Positions 1-5,568 of a stretch of 5,568 nucleotides of DNA are shown here, in pieces (within the stretch, counting starts at the first letter, position 1; each line of letters opens with the position of its first letter). Source of the stretch: Bacteroidales bacterium UBA3764 (GTDB lineage Bacteria > Bacteroidota > Bacteroidia > Bacteroidales > UBA932). The notes below the pieces were generated by a model that was given only the letters and a program-made list of their open reading frames with translations, had not been told where the DNA came from and ran no database searches. The DNA lies in assembly GCA_002371115.1 (NCBI GenBank), contig DFFY01000066.1, positions 1 through 5,568 of the forward strand, given 5' to 3'. The position numbers were made by a program, and so were the translations under genes.

Positions 1-363
1 ATCTGGTGCATGTTCGCCCAGGTATTCCCCCTGTTCCAGGAGACCTTCAAGAACGGTCAGCAGTGGTTCAGCTGGGCTACCCTGCCCGTGCTCTATCCGG
101 AAGGCGTGGACACCATCGCCAAACTGTATGAGGTAGCCGGCGGCGAAGCTGCCACCGTAGGCACCACCGTGGATCCTTCCGTAGTGGCTGCCAACCCTAC
201 CATGATGATTGTCATCAGCGCCCTGGCCCTCGTGACCAACTGCATCGCCATCTGCTACATCATCGCCGTTTCCAAGAAACGTCACATCAACCCGTACAAG
301 GAAGACGTGTTCGTGGACCAGAAGTACTACAAGGACGCCGTCGCCCGTGCCGACATGGCCTAA
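1..363 (+). CDS. C-terminal part of an unidentified integral membrane protein (5' truncated)
   Basis: The frame is open from the first base of the window and ends at TAA 361-363, giving 120 residues. A Met codon at 10 exists, but the frame is open upstream and no promoter is visible, so this is most likely the tail of a longer gene. What can be seen: a short hydrophobic start (IWCMFAQVFPLF) that may be the end of a membrane helix; a loop of about 50 residues rich in Ala, Thr and Val; one clear transmembrane helix (about residues 68-90 counted from base 1, MMIVISALALVTNCIAICYI); then a basic stretch (SKKRH) and a charged tail of about 30 residues. By the positive-inside rule the tail should be cytoplasmic. 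The layout fits the last helix of a multi-pass transporter, but I do not recognise the family and assign no function. Two hairpins and a new promoter separate it from glpA, so it probably belongs to a different transcript. Confidence 0.75.
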   Translation: MWCMFAQVFPLFQETFKNGQQWFSWATLPVLYPEGVDTIAKLYEVAGGEAATVGTTVDPSVVAANPTMMIVISALALVTNCIAICYIIAVSKKRHINPYKEDVFVDQKYYKDAVARADMA

Positions 364-378
364 TCCCCGGTGTTTTGC

Positions 379-404
379 GTGTGACAGCTAACTACCTGTC
401 ACAC
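379..404. repeat. Perfect 9-bp inverted repeat (hairpin) after the upstream gene
   Basis: GTGTGACAG (379-387) is the exact reverse complement of CTGTCACAC (396-404), with an 8-nt loop. It begins 15 nt after the stop codon of the upstream gene and is not followed by a T-run. It could be an RNA 3'-end stabilising hairpin, part of a tandem terminator with the next hairpin, or a protein-binding palindrome. The sequence does not decide between these. Confidence 0.5.
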
Positions 405-417
405 AGCATATTTCCAC

Positions 418-450
418 ACAATCCTCGTTCAAAATTTGAACGAGGATTGT
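418..450. terminator. Long perfect hairpin, probable (bidirectional) terminator
   Basis: Bases 418-433 and 435-450 are perfectly complementary (ACAATCCTCGTTC...GAACGAGGATTGT), giving up to 16 bp around one central base; in practice the loop would be 3-5 nt. It sits between the stop codon of the upstream gene at 363 and the glpA promoter at 522, where a terminator is expected. Downstream bases are TGTATAAACA, so a proper T-run is missing. That weakens the intrinsic-terminator call and leaves an RNA-stabilising or dispersed-repeat role possible. Confidence 0.6.
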
Positions 451-521
451 TGTATAAACAACAGAGCCACAGCAAGTTAGCCGCCATACCCAAAACCACA
501 TGGACATCCCGGCCAAGGGTC

Positions 522-552
522 TTTGATTTCCGCAAAAAAAAGGGTAAATTTG
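522..552 (+). promoter_or_regulatory. Bacteroidota-type promoter for glpA (-33 TTTG, -7 TAAATTTG)
   Basis: TTTG at 522-525 and TAAATTTG at 545-552 are separated by 19 nt. This fits the primary-sigma promoter consensus of Bacteroidota (TTTG, about 19-21 nt, TAnnTTTG); the -7 element matches at every fixed position. An 8-nt A-run (534-541) lies in the spacer. Transcription would start a few bases after 552, leaving a leader of only about 12-18 nt before the glpA ATG at 575. That leader contains no Shine-Dalgarno sequence, as is usual for this phylum. No operator can be assigned with confidence. Confidence 0.75.
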
Positions 553-574
553 TACGATATAAAATAACCCATAC

Positions 575-2170
575 ATGAATCCCAACGAATTTGATGTGAT
601 TATCATCGGAGGCGGCATCACGGGAGCCGGGACCCAGCGGGACTGCGCCATGCGCGGCCTCCGCACGCTCCTGGTCGAGCGCTCGGACATTGCCACCGGT
701 GCCACGGGCCGCAACCACGGCCTGCTGCATTCCGGAGCCCGATACGCCGTGAACGACGCGGAAAGCGCGGAGGAATGCATCCGCGAAAACATGATTCTGC
801 GCCGCATCGCCGCCCATTGCATAGACGAGACAGACGGCCTTTTCATTACCCTGCCGGAGGATGATCTGGCTTACCAGCAAACCTTCGTGGACGCCTGCCG
901 TAAAGCGGGTATCGGCGCAGAAATCATAGACCCGGAACTGGCCAAACGCCTGGAGCCCAGCGTAAATCCGGCCCTGATTGGTGCCGTAAAGGTGCCGGAC
1001 GGCAGCGTGGACCCGTTCCGCCTGTGCGCGGCCAACATGCTGGATGCCAAACTGCACGGCGGCCAGGTACGCCTGCACACGGAGGTCACGAGATTCATCC
1101 GCGAAGGCGACACCATCAAGGGCGTCCATACGCGCAACCGCCAAACCGGCGAGGAGGCAGACTATTACGCACCCGTCACCGTGAACGCCTGCGGCATCTG
1201 GGGCCAGCACATTGCCCAGCTTGCCGGAGTAAAAATAGGCATGTTCCCGGCCAAGGGGGCCCTGCTCATCTTCGCGCACCGGGTAAACAACCTGGTCATC
1301 AACCGTTGCCGCAAGCCTTCCAATGCGGACATCCTGGTGCCCGGAGATACCGTTTGCGTAATTGGCACCACTTCCACGCGCATCCCCTTCGAGGAATGCG
1401 ACCACGTGGCCGTCACCCCGGACGAAGTAAACCTCCTCATCACCGAAGGCGCCAAACTGGCTCCGTCCCTTTCCGAGACCCGCATTTTACGGGCCTATGC
1501 CGGTGTACGCCCGCTCGTGAGCGCAGACGACGACCCCTCCGGCCGCAACATCTCCCGCGGCATCGTATGCCTGGACCATGAGGAACGTGACGGGCTCAAG
1601 GGTTTCATTACCATTACCGGCGGTAAACTCATGACCTACCGTCTCATGGCGGAAATGGCCACGGACATGGTTTGCAAGAAACTGGCCGTAGAGAAAGCCT
1701 GCGCCACCGCAGAGACTCCCCTGCCCGGTTCGGAGGAAAAATCCTACGAGGCCGTGGCCCAGAAAGTGTGGGAATCCCCTACTACCGCCCAGAAGGCGGC
1801 TGCTTCCCGCATGGGGACGCGTGCCAGCCGCATCCGCTCGGCCAACCGGCATGACGATGACCTCATCTGCGAATGCGAAGAAGTATCGGTGGGCGAAATC
1901 AACGCCGCCATTGAGCGCTTGGATGTTTCCACCCTTACGGACCTGCGTCGGCGCACCCGCGTAGGCATGGGCACCTGTCAGGGTGAGTTCTGCGCCTGCC
2001 GCGCCGCCGGCCTGCTGGCCAAAGCGCACGGCTGCGTGGAACGGGAACGGAAAGACCTCGCCGACTTCCTTCAAGAGCGCTGGAAGGGCAACTTCCCCAT
2101 CGGCTGGGGCGACACCCTCCGCGAGGCGGAATACACACAATGGATTTATAAACACGTACTTGGCATTTAA
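575..2170 (+). CDS. glpA: Anaerobic glycerol-3-phosphate dehydrogenase subunit A (FAD, [2Fe-2S] BFD domain)
   Basis: This is the catalytic subunit of the anaerobic G3P dehydrogenase, which oxidises sn-glycerol 3-phosphate to dihydroxyacetone phosphate and passes electrons via GlpB/GlpC to the quinone pool. The 531 residues are close to E. coli GlpA (about 540). The N-terminal DAO-type FAD fold begins with VIIIGGGITGAG (Rossmann glycines at residues 12-19) and has Glu35 at the end of beta-2 for the FAD ribose. HSGARY at 52-57, GVRPLV at 310-315 (conserved Arg312) and ITGGKLMTYR at 347-356 are typical G3P dehydrogenase segments. The C-terminal BFD-like domain keeps four cysteines, Cys432, Cys434, Cys468 and Cys473 (CxC-x33-CxxxxC), expected to bind [2Fe-2S]. 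This domain and the glpBC neighbours separate it from aerobic GlpD. The ATG at 575 places the FAD motif at the usual distance and sits just after the promoter. Much of the second half, as I recall it, is nearly identical to the E. coli protein. Confidence 0.97.
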   Translation: MNPNEFDVIIIGGGITGAGTQRDCAMRGLRTLLVERSDIATGATGRNHGLLHSGARYAVNDAESAEECIRENMILRRIAAHCIDETDGLFITLPEDDLAYQQTFVDACRKAGIGAEIIDPELAKRLEPSVNPALIGAVKVPDGSVDPFRLCAANMLDAKLHGGQVRLHTEVTRFIREGDTIKGVHTRNRQTGEEADYYAPVTVNACGIWGQHIAQLAGVKIGMFPAKGALLIFAHRVNNLVINRCRKPSNADILVPGDTVCVIGTTSTRIPFEECDHVAVTPDEVNLLITEGAKLAPSLSETRILRAYAGVRPLVSADDDPSGRNISRGIVCLDHEERDGLKGFITITGGKLMTYRLMAEMATDMVCKKLAVEKACATAETPLPGSEEKSYEAVAQKVWESPTTAQKAAASRMGTRASRIRSANRHDDDLICECEEVSVGEINAAIERLDVSTLTDLRRRTRVGMGTCQGEFCACRAAGLLAKAHGCVERERKDLADFLQERWKGNFPIGWGDTLREAEYTQWIYKHVLGI

Positions 2171-2171
2171 G

Positions 2172-2205
2172 TCCCTCCCCCGAGGGGAGGGGTTTCGGGA
2201 GGGGG
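2172..2205. repeat. GC-rich inverted repeat between glpA and glpB
   Basis: CCCTCCCC (2173-2180) pairs with GGGGAGGG (2184-2191) around a CGA loop. The first arm can instead pair with a second G-rich copy, TCGGGAGGG (2195-2203), with a two-base bulge, so two mutually exclusive stems are possible. It begins 2 nt after the glpA stop codon and has no T-run directly after it. It resembles the short GC-rich intergenic repeats scattered in many Bacteroidota genomes (recollection, not checked here). It may act as a partial attenuator or a processing/stability element within the operon, or have no function. Confidence 0.6.
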
Positions 2206-2232
2206 TAACGTGAACATTTTATATTTCATGAA

Positions 2233-3414
2233 ATGAAATTTGATACGGTAATTATGGGCGGCGGCCTGGCCGGTATGGTAGCAGGCATTGCCCTGCAGCA
2301 AGCGGGGAAAAACACCGCCATCGTCTCCACGGGACAGAACGCCCTGCACTTTTTCTCCGGCTCCTTCGAGAGCCTGCACGCGCCCTCGGAGCGGCTTGCG
2401 GAATTGTTTTCCGCAGCAGGAATCCGCGTGCATTACCGCGACGGCGTACGCCTGATGCCCCTGGGCACCTTCAAGGATGCCGCCCTTTCGCTGGACGATA
2501 TCGACCTGTTTCCTTCCCCCAAGTTTGGCAAACGGGTGCTCATCGTCAATTTCCTGGGCTACCATGACTTTTTCTCTTCCTTCATTGCGGAGGGCCTGGA
2601 AAAACAGGGCATGGAATGCCGCATCCGTTTCCTGAACCTGCAGGAACTGGACAAAACCAAGGCACACGGCGAGATGCGCTCGGTGCAGATTGCCCGCAGC
2701 ATGGATCGCATCTGGGAAAAAGTGGCGCAGGAAATCCGCCTGTTGCTCAAGGACGAGGACACGGTGATTCTTCCGCAGGTGTTCGGCCTGTCGGATACCA
2801 CGGTTCCCGGACGCATCCGCCAGGCCATTCCGGCCCGTGTGGTATTTGTTGGCACCATGCCCCCGTCCGTGCCGGGCATCCGTACCCAAATGCTGCTGCG
2901 TAAGCGTTATCAGCTCCTGGGCGGCACCTTCCTCATGGGCGACGAAGCCATCCGCGCACACGAACACGAGGGCGTCGTACACAGTATCGCCACGCAAAAC
3001 CTGGACGCCCATTACCTGGAGGCCGACAACTTCATTCTGGCTACCGGCGGTCTGTTCTCCAAAGGCCTGCGTTCCAATCCTTTCCAAATCAAGGAACCCA
3101 TCCTGAACCTGGACATCGACTGCCCGGAAGACCGCAACAACTGGTACAACCCCAGCTTCGCAGGCGAACAGCCGTACATGGGCTATGGCGTAAAGACGGA
3201 CGCACAGCTGCATGCCGTCAAAGATGGCATCGCCCTTAAAAATGTTTACGCCATCGGCTCTATCCTTGGAAACACCCGTCCGGAACTGGGCAGCGGCGCC
3301 GGCCTGGCCATTGGCAGCGCCTTTGCCGCGGTAGATCAGATTCTTCGTTGCACTCAGAATGACAACGAAGAACCTGCAACTCCTGTCATTCTGAGCGAAG
3401 CGAAGAATCTTTAG
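2233..3414 (+). CDS. glpB: Anaerobic glycerol-3-phosphate dehydrogenase subunit B (flavoprotein)
   Basis: GlpB is the second flavoprotein subunit of the anaerobic G3P dehydrogenase and is thought to relay electrons from GlpA towards GlpC. The protein has 393 residues, somewhat shorter than E. coli GlpB (about 420). The N-terminus MKFDTVIMGGGLAG carries the dinucleotide-binding glycines (9-14). ALHFFSGS (37-44) is a family signature following the second beta strand. FILATGG (267-273) is the usual second flavoprotein motif, and YAIGSILGN...GSGAG (from Tyr339) is the C-terminal FAD-contacting region. The start at ATG 2233 is fixed by the Rossmann motif; there is no clear Shine-Dalgarno. The gene lies 62 nt after glpA and its TAG is 2 nt before the glpC ATG, so translational coupling to glpC is likely. 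Oddity: residues 369-393 (QILRCTQND...VILSEAKNL) are encoded by an inverted pair of a repeat and are not expected to be conserved. The flavin fold is complete before them, so the protein is probably functional. Confidence 0.95.
   Translation: MKFDTVIMGGGLAGMVAGIALQQAGKNTAIVSTGQNALHFFSGSFESLHAPSERLAELFSAAGIRVHYRDGVRLMPLGTFKDAALSLDDIDLFPSPKFGKRVLIVNFLGYHDFFSSFIAEGLEKQGMECRIRFLNLQELDKTKAHGEMRSVQIARSMDRIWEKVAQEIRLLLKDEDTVILPQVFGLSDTTVPGRIRQAIPARVVFVGTMPPSVPGIRTQMLLRKRYQLLGGTFLMGDEAIRAHEHEGVVHSIATQNLDAHYLEADNFILATGGLFSKGLRSNPFQIKEPILNLDIDCPEDRNNWYNPSFAGEQPYMGYGVKTDAQLHAVKDGIALKNVYAIGSILGNTRPELGSGAGLAIGSAFAAVDQILRCTQNDNEEPATPVILSEAKNL
3338..3410. repeat. Inverted pair of a dispersed-type repeat inside the 3' end of glpB
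   Basis: The left arm 3338-3364 (AGATTCTTCG...CTCAGAATGACA) and the right arm 3384-3410 (TGTCATTCTGAG...CGAAGAATCT) are each 27 nt and are complementary except at 3 central positions. They are separated by a 19-nt loop. The right arm encodes VILSEAKNL, a peptide I recall from many unrelated predicted proteins, because this TCATTCTGAGCGAAGCGAAG element is scattered through many bacterial genomes. Here the pair lies in frame at the end of glpB, stopping 1 nt before the TAG codon. In RNA it would form a long hairpin just before the glpC start. Confidence 0.85.
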
Positions 3415-3416
3415 CG

Positions 3417-4631
3417 ATGAAACTACAAGAATATACCACCAGCGCGCATAACTTCGAGGAATGCATGAAGTGCACCGTGTGCACGGCTTACTGCCCTGTG
3501 CTGCAAGTAAATCCGCTGTACCCCGGGCCCAAACAGGCTGGCCCGGACGGTGAGCGTCTGCGCCTCAAGGACCCTTATTTCTTCAATTATGCGCTCAAAT
3601 ACTGTCTCAATTGCAAGCGCTGCGAGGTAGCCTGCCCTTCCGGCGTAAAAGTAGCGGACCTCATCCAAAGCGCCCGAATCAAGTACGACACCCATCCGCC
3701 CAAACTGCGGGACCAGATGCTGGCCTCCACCGACTTCATGGGCAAACTGGCACGGCCGTTCGCTCCCATCGTCAATGGCGTCACCGGCCTGGGCATTACC
3801 AAAACAGTGCTGGATGCCACCTTGGCTATCGACCACAGACGTACTTTCCCCAAATACAGCGGACGCAGCTTCGAAGGCTGGCTCAAACGGCACAGCAAGG
3901 AACAGGCAAGGTTCCAGGAACAAGTGGCCTACTTCCACGGCTGCTACGTAAACTACAACTACCCGCAGCTGGGCAAGGACCTGGTGAAGGTGCTCAATGC
4001 GCTGGGCGTAGGCGTGCAGCTGCTGGACAAGGAAAAATGCTGCGGCATTGCCATGATTACCAACGGCATGGCGCGGGAAGCCGCCAAACACGCCACCCAC
4101 AACGTGGAAGTGCTGGGCAAGGCTGTGGCCCAAGGGCTCAAAGTGGTCACCACCTCCTCCACCTGCACCCTCACCATCCGGGACGAATATCCGGAGCTGC
4201 TTAAGGTCGATAATACGGCGGTGCGGGATTCCCTGCTCATGGCCACCCGCTTCATCTACGAAAAACTGGAAAAGGGCGCCACGCTCAAGTTCAGGGCCGA
4301 TTATCACAAAAAAATTGCCTATCACACCCCCTGCCATCTGGAGAAACTGGGCTGGGGCGTGTTCTCGGAACGCCTCTTGCGCATGATTCCCGGCGTGGAA
4401 TTCACCTTGCTGAACTCCAATTGCTGCGGCATCTCGGGCACCTACGGCTTCAAGAAGGAGAATTACGAGTCTTCCCAGGCTATCGGCCAGCCCCTGTTCG
4501 ACCAAATCAAAACCGTAAATCCGGACGTGGTGGCCTGCGACTGCGAGACCTGCAAATGGCAGATCGAGATGTCCACCGGCTACCCCGTCATGAATCCCAT
4601 TTCCATCCTCGCGGAAGCTTTGAACGTCTGA
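3417..4631 (+). CDS. glpC: Anaerobic glycerol-3-phosphate dehydrogenase subunit C (Fe-S membrane anchor)
   Basis: GlpC links the soluble GlpAB flavoprotein dimer to the membrane and carries electrons to menaquinone. The 404 residues compare with about 396 in E. coli. Two ferredoxin-type 4Fe-4S motifs lie at the N-terminus: Cys16, Cys19, Cys22, Cys26-Pro and Cys63, Cys66, Cys69, Cys73-Pro. Two cysteine-rich CCG domains follow, the first with HGC (174-176) and CCG (208-210), the second with CHLEKLG (from Cys306) and CCG (336-338). Near the end CDCETC (374-379) adds further cysteines. No obvious transmembrane helix is present, so membrane contact is probably peripheral or amphipathic, as thought for the family. 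The same two 4Fe-4S plus CCG layout occurs in HdrD-, GlcF- and LutA-type proteins, but position directly after glpA and glpB makes GlpC the right call. ATG 3417 follows the glpB stop by 2 nt, indicating an operon. Confidence 0.96.
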   Translation: MKLQEYTTSAHNFEECMKCTVCTAYCPVLQVNPLYPGPKQAGPDGERLRLKDPYFFNYALKYCLNCKRCEVACPSGVKVADLIQSARIKYDTHPPKLRDQMLASTDFMGKLARPFAPIVNGVTGLGITKTVLDATLAIDHRRTFPKYSGRSFEGWLKRHSKEQARFQEQVAYFHGCYVNYNYPQLGKDLVKVLNALGVGVQLLDKEKCCGIAMITNGMAREAAKHATHNVEVLGKAVAQGLKVVTTSSTCTLTIRDEYPELLKVDNTAVRDSLLMATRFIYEKLEKGATLKFRADYHKKIAYHTPCHLEKLGWGVFSERLLRMIPGVEFTLLNSNCCGISGTYGFKKENYESSQAIGQPLFDQIKTVNPDVVACDCETCKWQIEMSTGYPVMNPISILAEALNV

Positions 4632-4638
4632 TTACCGA

Positions 4639-4691
4639 GCGAACAAAACTTTTTCGCTCCCCCTTGCGGGGTAGAAAAAGTTTTCGTTTGC
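4639..4691. repeat. Long imperfect hairpin between glpC and glpT
   Basis: AAAACTTTTTC (4645-4655) pairs with GAAAAAGTTTT (4674-4684). Past one bulged C at 4685 the stem continues with 4639-4644 against 4686-4691 (one G-T pair). Inside the loop CCCC (4660-4663) pairs with GGGG (4668-4671) around TTGC. It begins 7 nt after the glpC stop. Because of the A/T-rich outer arms, a short T-run (4681-4684) follows the stem in the + direction, so partial termination before glpT is conceivable. It could equally be a dispersed intergenic repeat or an mRNA stability element. No Bacteroidota-type promoter is visible between this element and the glpT start. Confidence 0.65.
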
Positions 4692-4714
4692 GAAGGCCCA
4701 CAAAATAAGAAGAA

Positions 4715-5568
4715 ATGCTGAAATTCATGCAACAGCCGGCCTATCTGCCGGCACAGACCGGCCCTGATGCCGACGCCAAATTCAAACGCCTGCGGCTGCA
4801 GGTGTTCATCGGCGCATTCATTGGCTACGCCGGCTTCTACCTGGTGCGCAAAAACCTGTCCATGGCCATTCCCGCCATGGCACCGCTGGGCTTCGACAAA
4901 ACCGAACTGGGCTTTGTCCTGGGCCTGAACGCCGCCGCGTACGCCCTGTCCAAATTCCTGATGGGCAGCGTGAGCGACCGCTCCAACGCGCGCGTGTTCC
5001 TGCCACTGGGCCTCATCCTCACCGCCATCTCCATGTGCTTCATGATTGTGCCCATCCAGTTGATCGGCGCACAGCACAAAGCCCTGGCCATCTTGGTGAT
5101 GGGCGTCCTCAATGCGCTGGTGGGCTGGTTCAACGGCATGGGCTGGCCTCCCTGCGGCCGCGTGATGACGCACTGGTTCTCGCCTAACGAGCGTGGTACC
5201 ATGATGAGCATCTGGAACTGCGCGCACAACGTGGGCGGCGCACTGGTAGGCCCCATGGCCACTTACGGCGCCATCTGGTTTGGCAGCTGGTTCTACGGAG
5301 CACATACGGAGCTGTACTTCCTCATCGGCACGTTTGCTTTCCCCGCCGCCGTGGCCCTGTTCATCGCCATCCTGGCGTACCTGCTGCTGCGCGACACCCC
5401 GCAGAGCTGCGGCCTGCCGTCGGTGGAAGCCTGGCGGGGCGACTACCCCAAGAACTACTCCGCCAAGTACGAGGAAACCCTGAGCACCAAGGAAATCTTC
5501 TTCCAGTACGTGCTCAACAACAAGTTCCTGTGGTACATCGCCCTGGCCAACGCCTTTGTGTATATGGT
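4715..5568 (+). CDS. glpT: Glycerol-3-phosphate:phosphate antiporter, MFS (3' end outside window)
   Basis: GlpT is an inner-membrane antiporter of the organophosphate:phosphate family (MFS) that imports G3P in exchange for inorganic phosphate. The window contains residues 1-284 of roughly 450-470; the frame is still open at 5568. Family signatures are clear: GYAGFYLVRKN with Arg45 at the same number as the substrate-binding Arg45 of E. coli GlpT; GSVSDRSNARVFLP (84-97, the MFS loop 2-3 motif); GMGWPPCGR (141-149); WNCAHNVGG with His171, equivalent to E. coli His165; DTPQSCGLP (227-235) at the start of the central cytoplasmic loop; and YVLNNKFLWYIALANAFVY entering helix 7. The second substrate arginine (E. 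coli Arg269) should fall just past the window end. Relative to E. coli, the residue shift at the His indicates slightly longer loops. ATG 4715 is preceded by the purine-rich AGAAGAA and is the only start that gives the normal N-terminus. It lies 83 nt after glpC and is probably co-transcribed. UhpT/UhpC relatives are less likely given these motifs and the glpABC neighbours. Confidence 0.96.
   Translation, partial: MLKFMQQPAYLPAQTGPDADAKFKRLRLQVFIGAFIGYAGFYLVRKNLSMAIPAMAPLGFDKTELGFVLGLNAAAYALSKFLMGSVSDRSNARVFLPLGLILTAISMCFMIVPIQLIGAQHKALAILVMGVLNALVGWFNGMGWPPCGRVMTHWFSPNERGTMMSIWNCAHNVGGALVGPMATYGAIWFGSWFYGAHTELYFLIGTFAFPAAVALFIAILAYLLLRDTPQSCGLPSVEAWRGDYPKNYSAKYEETLSTKEIFFQYVLNNKFLWYIALANAFVYM

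Noticed and set aside
380..403. TGTGA...TCACA resembling a CRP/FNR-family operator
   Set aside because: The half-sites are 14 nt apart, not the 6 nt of a CRP site, and lie in a perfect hairpin more than 100 nt before the glpA promoter.
375..578. 67-codon open frame on the + strand in the spacer before glpA
   Set aside because: It starts at TTG, reads through both hairpins and the promoter, overlaps the glpA start, and has no protein-like composition.
392..1405. Long open frame on the - strand opposite glpA (337 codons)
   Set aside because: It is a shadow of the GC-rich glpA codons: the translation shows no recognisable motifs, and it runs from intergenic hairpins into a certain gene.
575..2170. 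Aerobic GlpD in place of GlpA
   Set aside because: The C-terminal BFD domain with four cysteines and the adjacent glpB and glpC genes define the anaerobic GlpA.
2220..2227. TATATTTC as a -7 element of an internal promoter for glpB
   Set aside because: The last base differs from TAnnTTTG, there is no TTTG at 19-21 nt upstream, and transcription would start at or inside the glpB start codon.
2167..3213. Long open frame on the - strand opposite glpB (348 codons)
   Set aside because: It is antisense to a clearly identified flavoprotein gene, and its end is in the GC-rich repeat (PPPETPPLGGG), typical of spurious ORFs.
3423..4505. Long open frame on the - strand opposite glpC (360 codons)
   Set aside because: It has low-complexity Gly/Ala/Val/His composition, no motif, and covers a well-supported gene; it results from codon bias.
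4580..5305. Open frame of 241 codons on the - strand over the glpC end and glpT
   Set aside because: The + strand there encodes unmistakable GlpT motifs; the antisense frame is His/Ala/Gly-rich with no family resemblance.

Overview
The window holds an anaerobic glycerol-3-phosphate (G3P) utilisation cluster, glpA-glpB-glpC-glpT, all on the + strand. It is preceded by the 3' end of an unrelated-looking membrane protein gene. The likely source is a GC-rich member of the Bacteroidales/Bacteroidota. The best evidence is the promoter in front of glpA: TTTG (522-525), a 19-nt spacer, then TAAATTTG (545-552), which matches the Bacteroidota -33/-7 consensus (TTTG / TAnnTTTG) and not the E. coli -35/-10 type. 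Starts without clear Shine-Dalgarno sequences and the style of intergenic repeats fit this. I cannot name the genus.

Layout: 1-363 is the C-terminal 120 codons of a membrane protein I do not recognise. 364-574 is an intergenic region with two perfect hairpins (379-404 and 418-450, the second a probable terminator) and then the glpA promoter. 575-2170 is glpA (FAD dehydrogenase subunit with a C-terminal [2Fe-2S] domain). 2171-2232 carries a GC-rich inverted repeat. 2233-3414 is glpB (flavoprotein subunit), whose last ~25 codons lie in an inverted pair of a dispersed-type repeat. 3417-4631 is glpC (two 4Fe-4S motifs plus two CCG domains). 4632-4714 holds a long imperfect hairpin. 4715 to the window end is the first 284 codons of glpT, the G3P:phosphate antiporter.

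How the genes work together: GlpT would bring in G3P (for example from lipid head groups) in exchange for phosphate. GlpA and GlpB would oxidise it to dihydroxyacetone phosphate. GlpC would anchor the complex to the membrane and pass electrons to the quinone pool (menaquinone in anaerobes), probably towards fumarate reduction. The one visible promoter and the common orientation suggest a single transcript starting just before glpA. The hairpins at the glpA/glpB and glpC/glpT junctions could adjust downstream expression.

I see no undescribed system here. The core genes are textbook glpABC and glpT. The most notable point is that the glpB C-terminus is encoded by a repeat, along with the presence of repeat-like hairpins at or next to every junction of the operon. 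No RNA genes, CRISPR arrays, insertion sequences or attachment sites were found.
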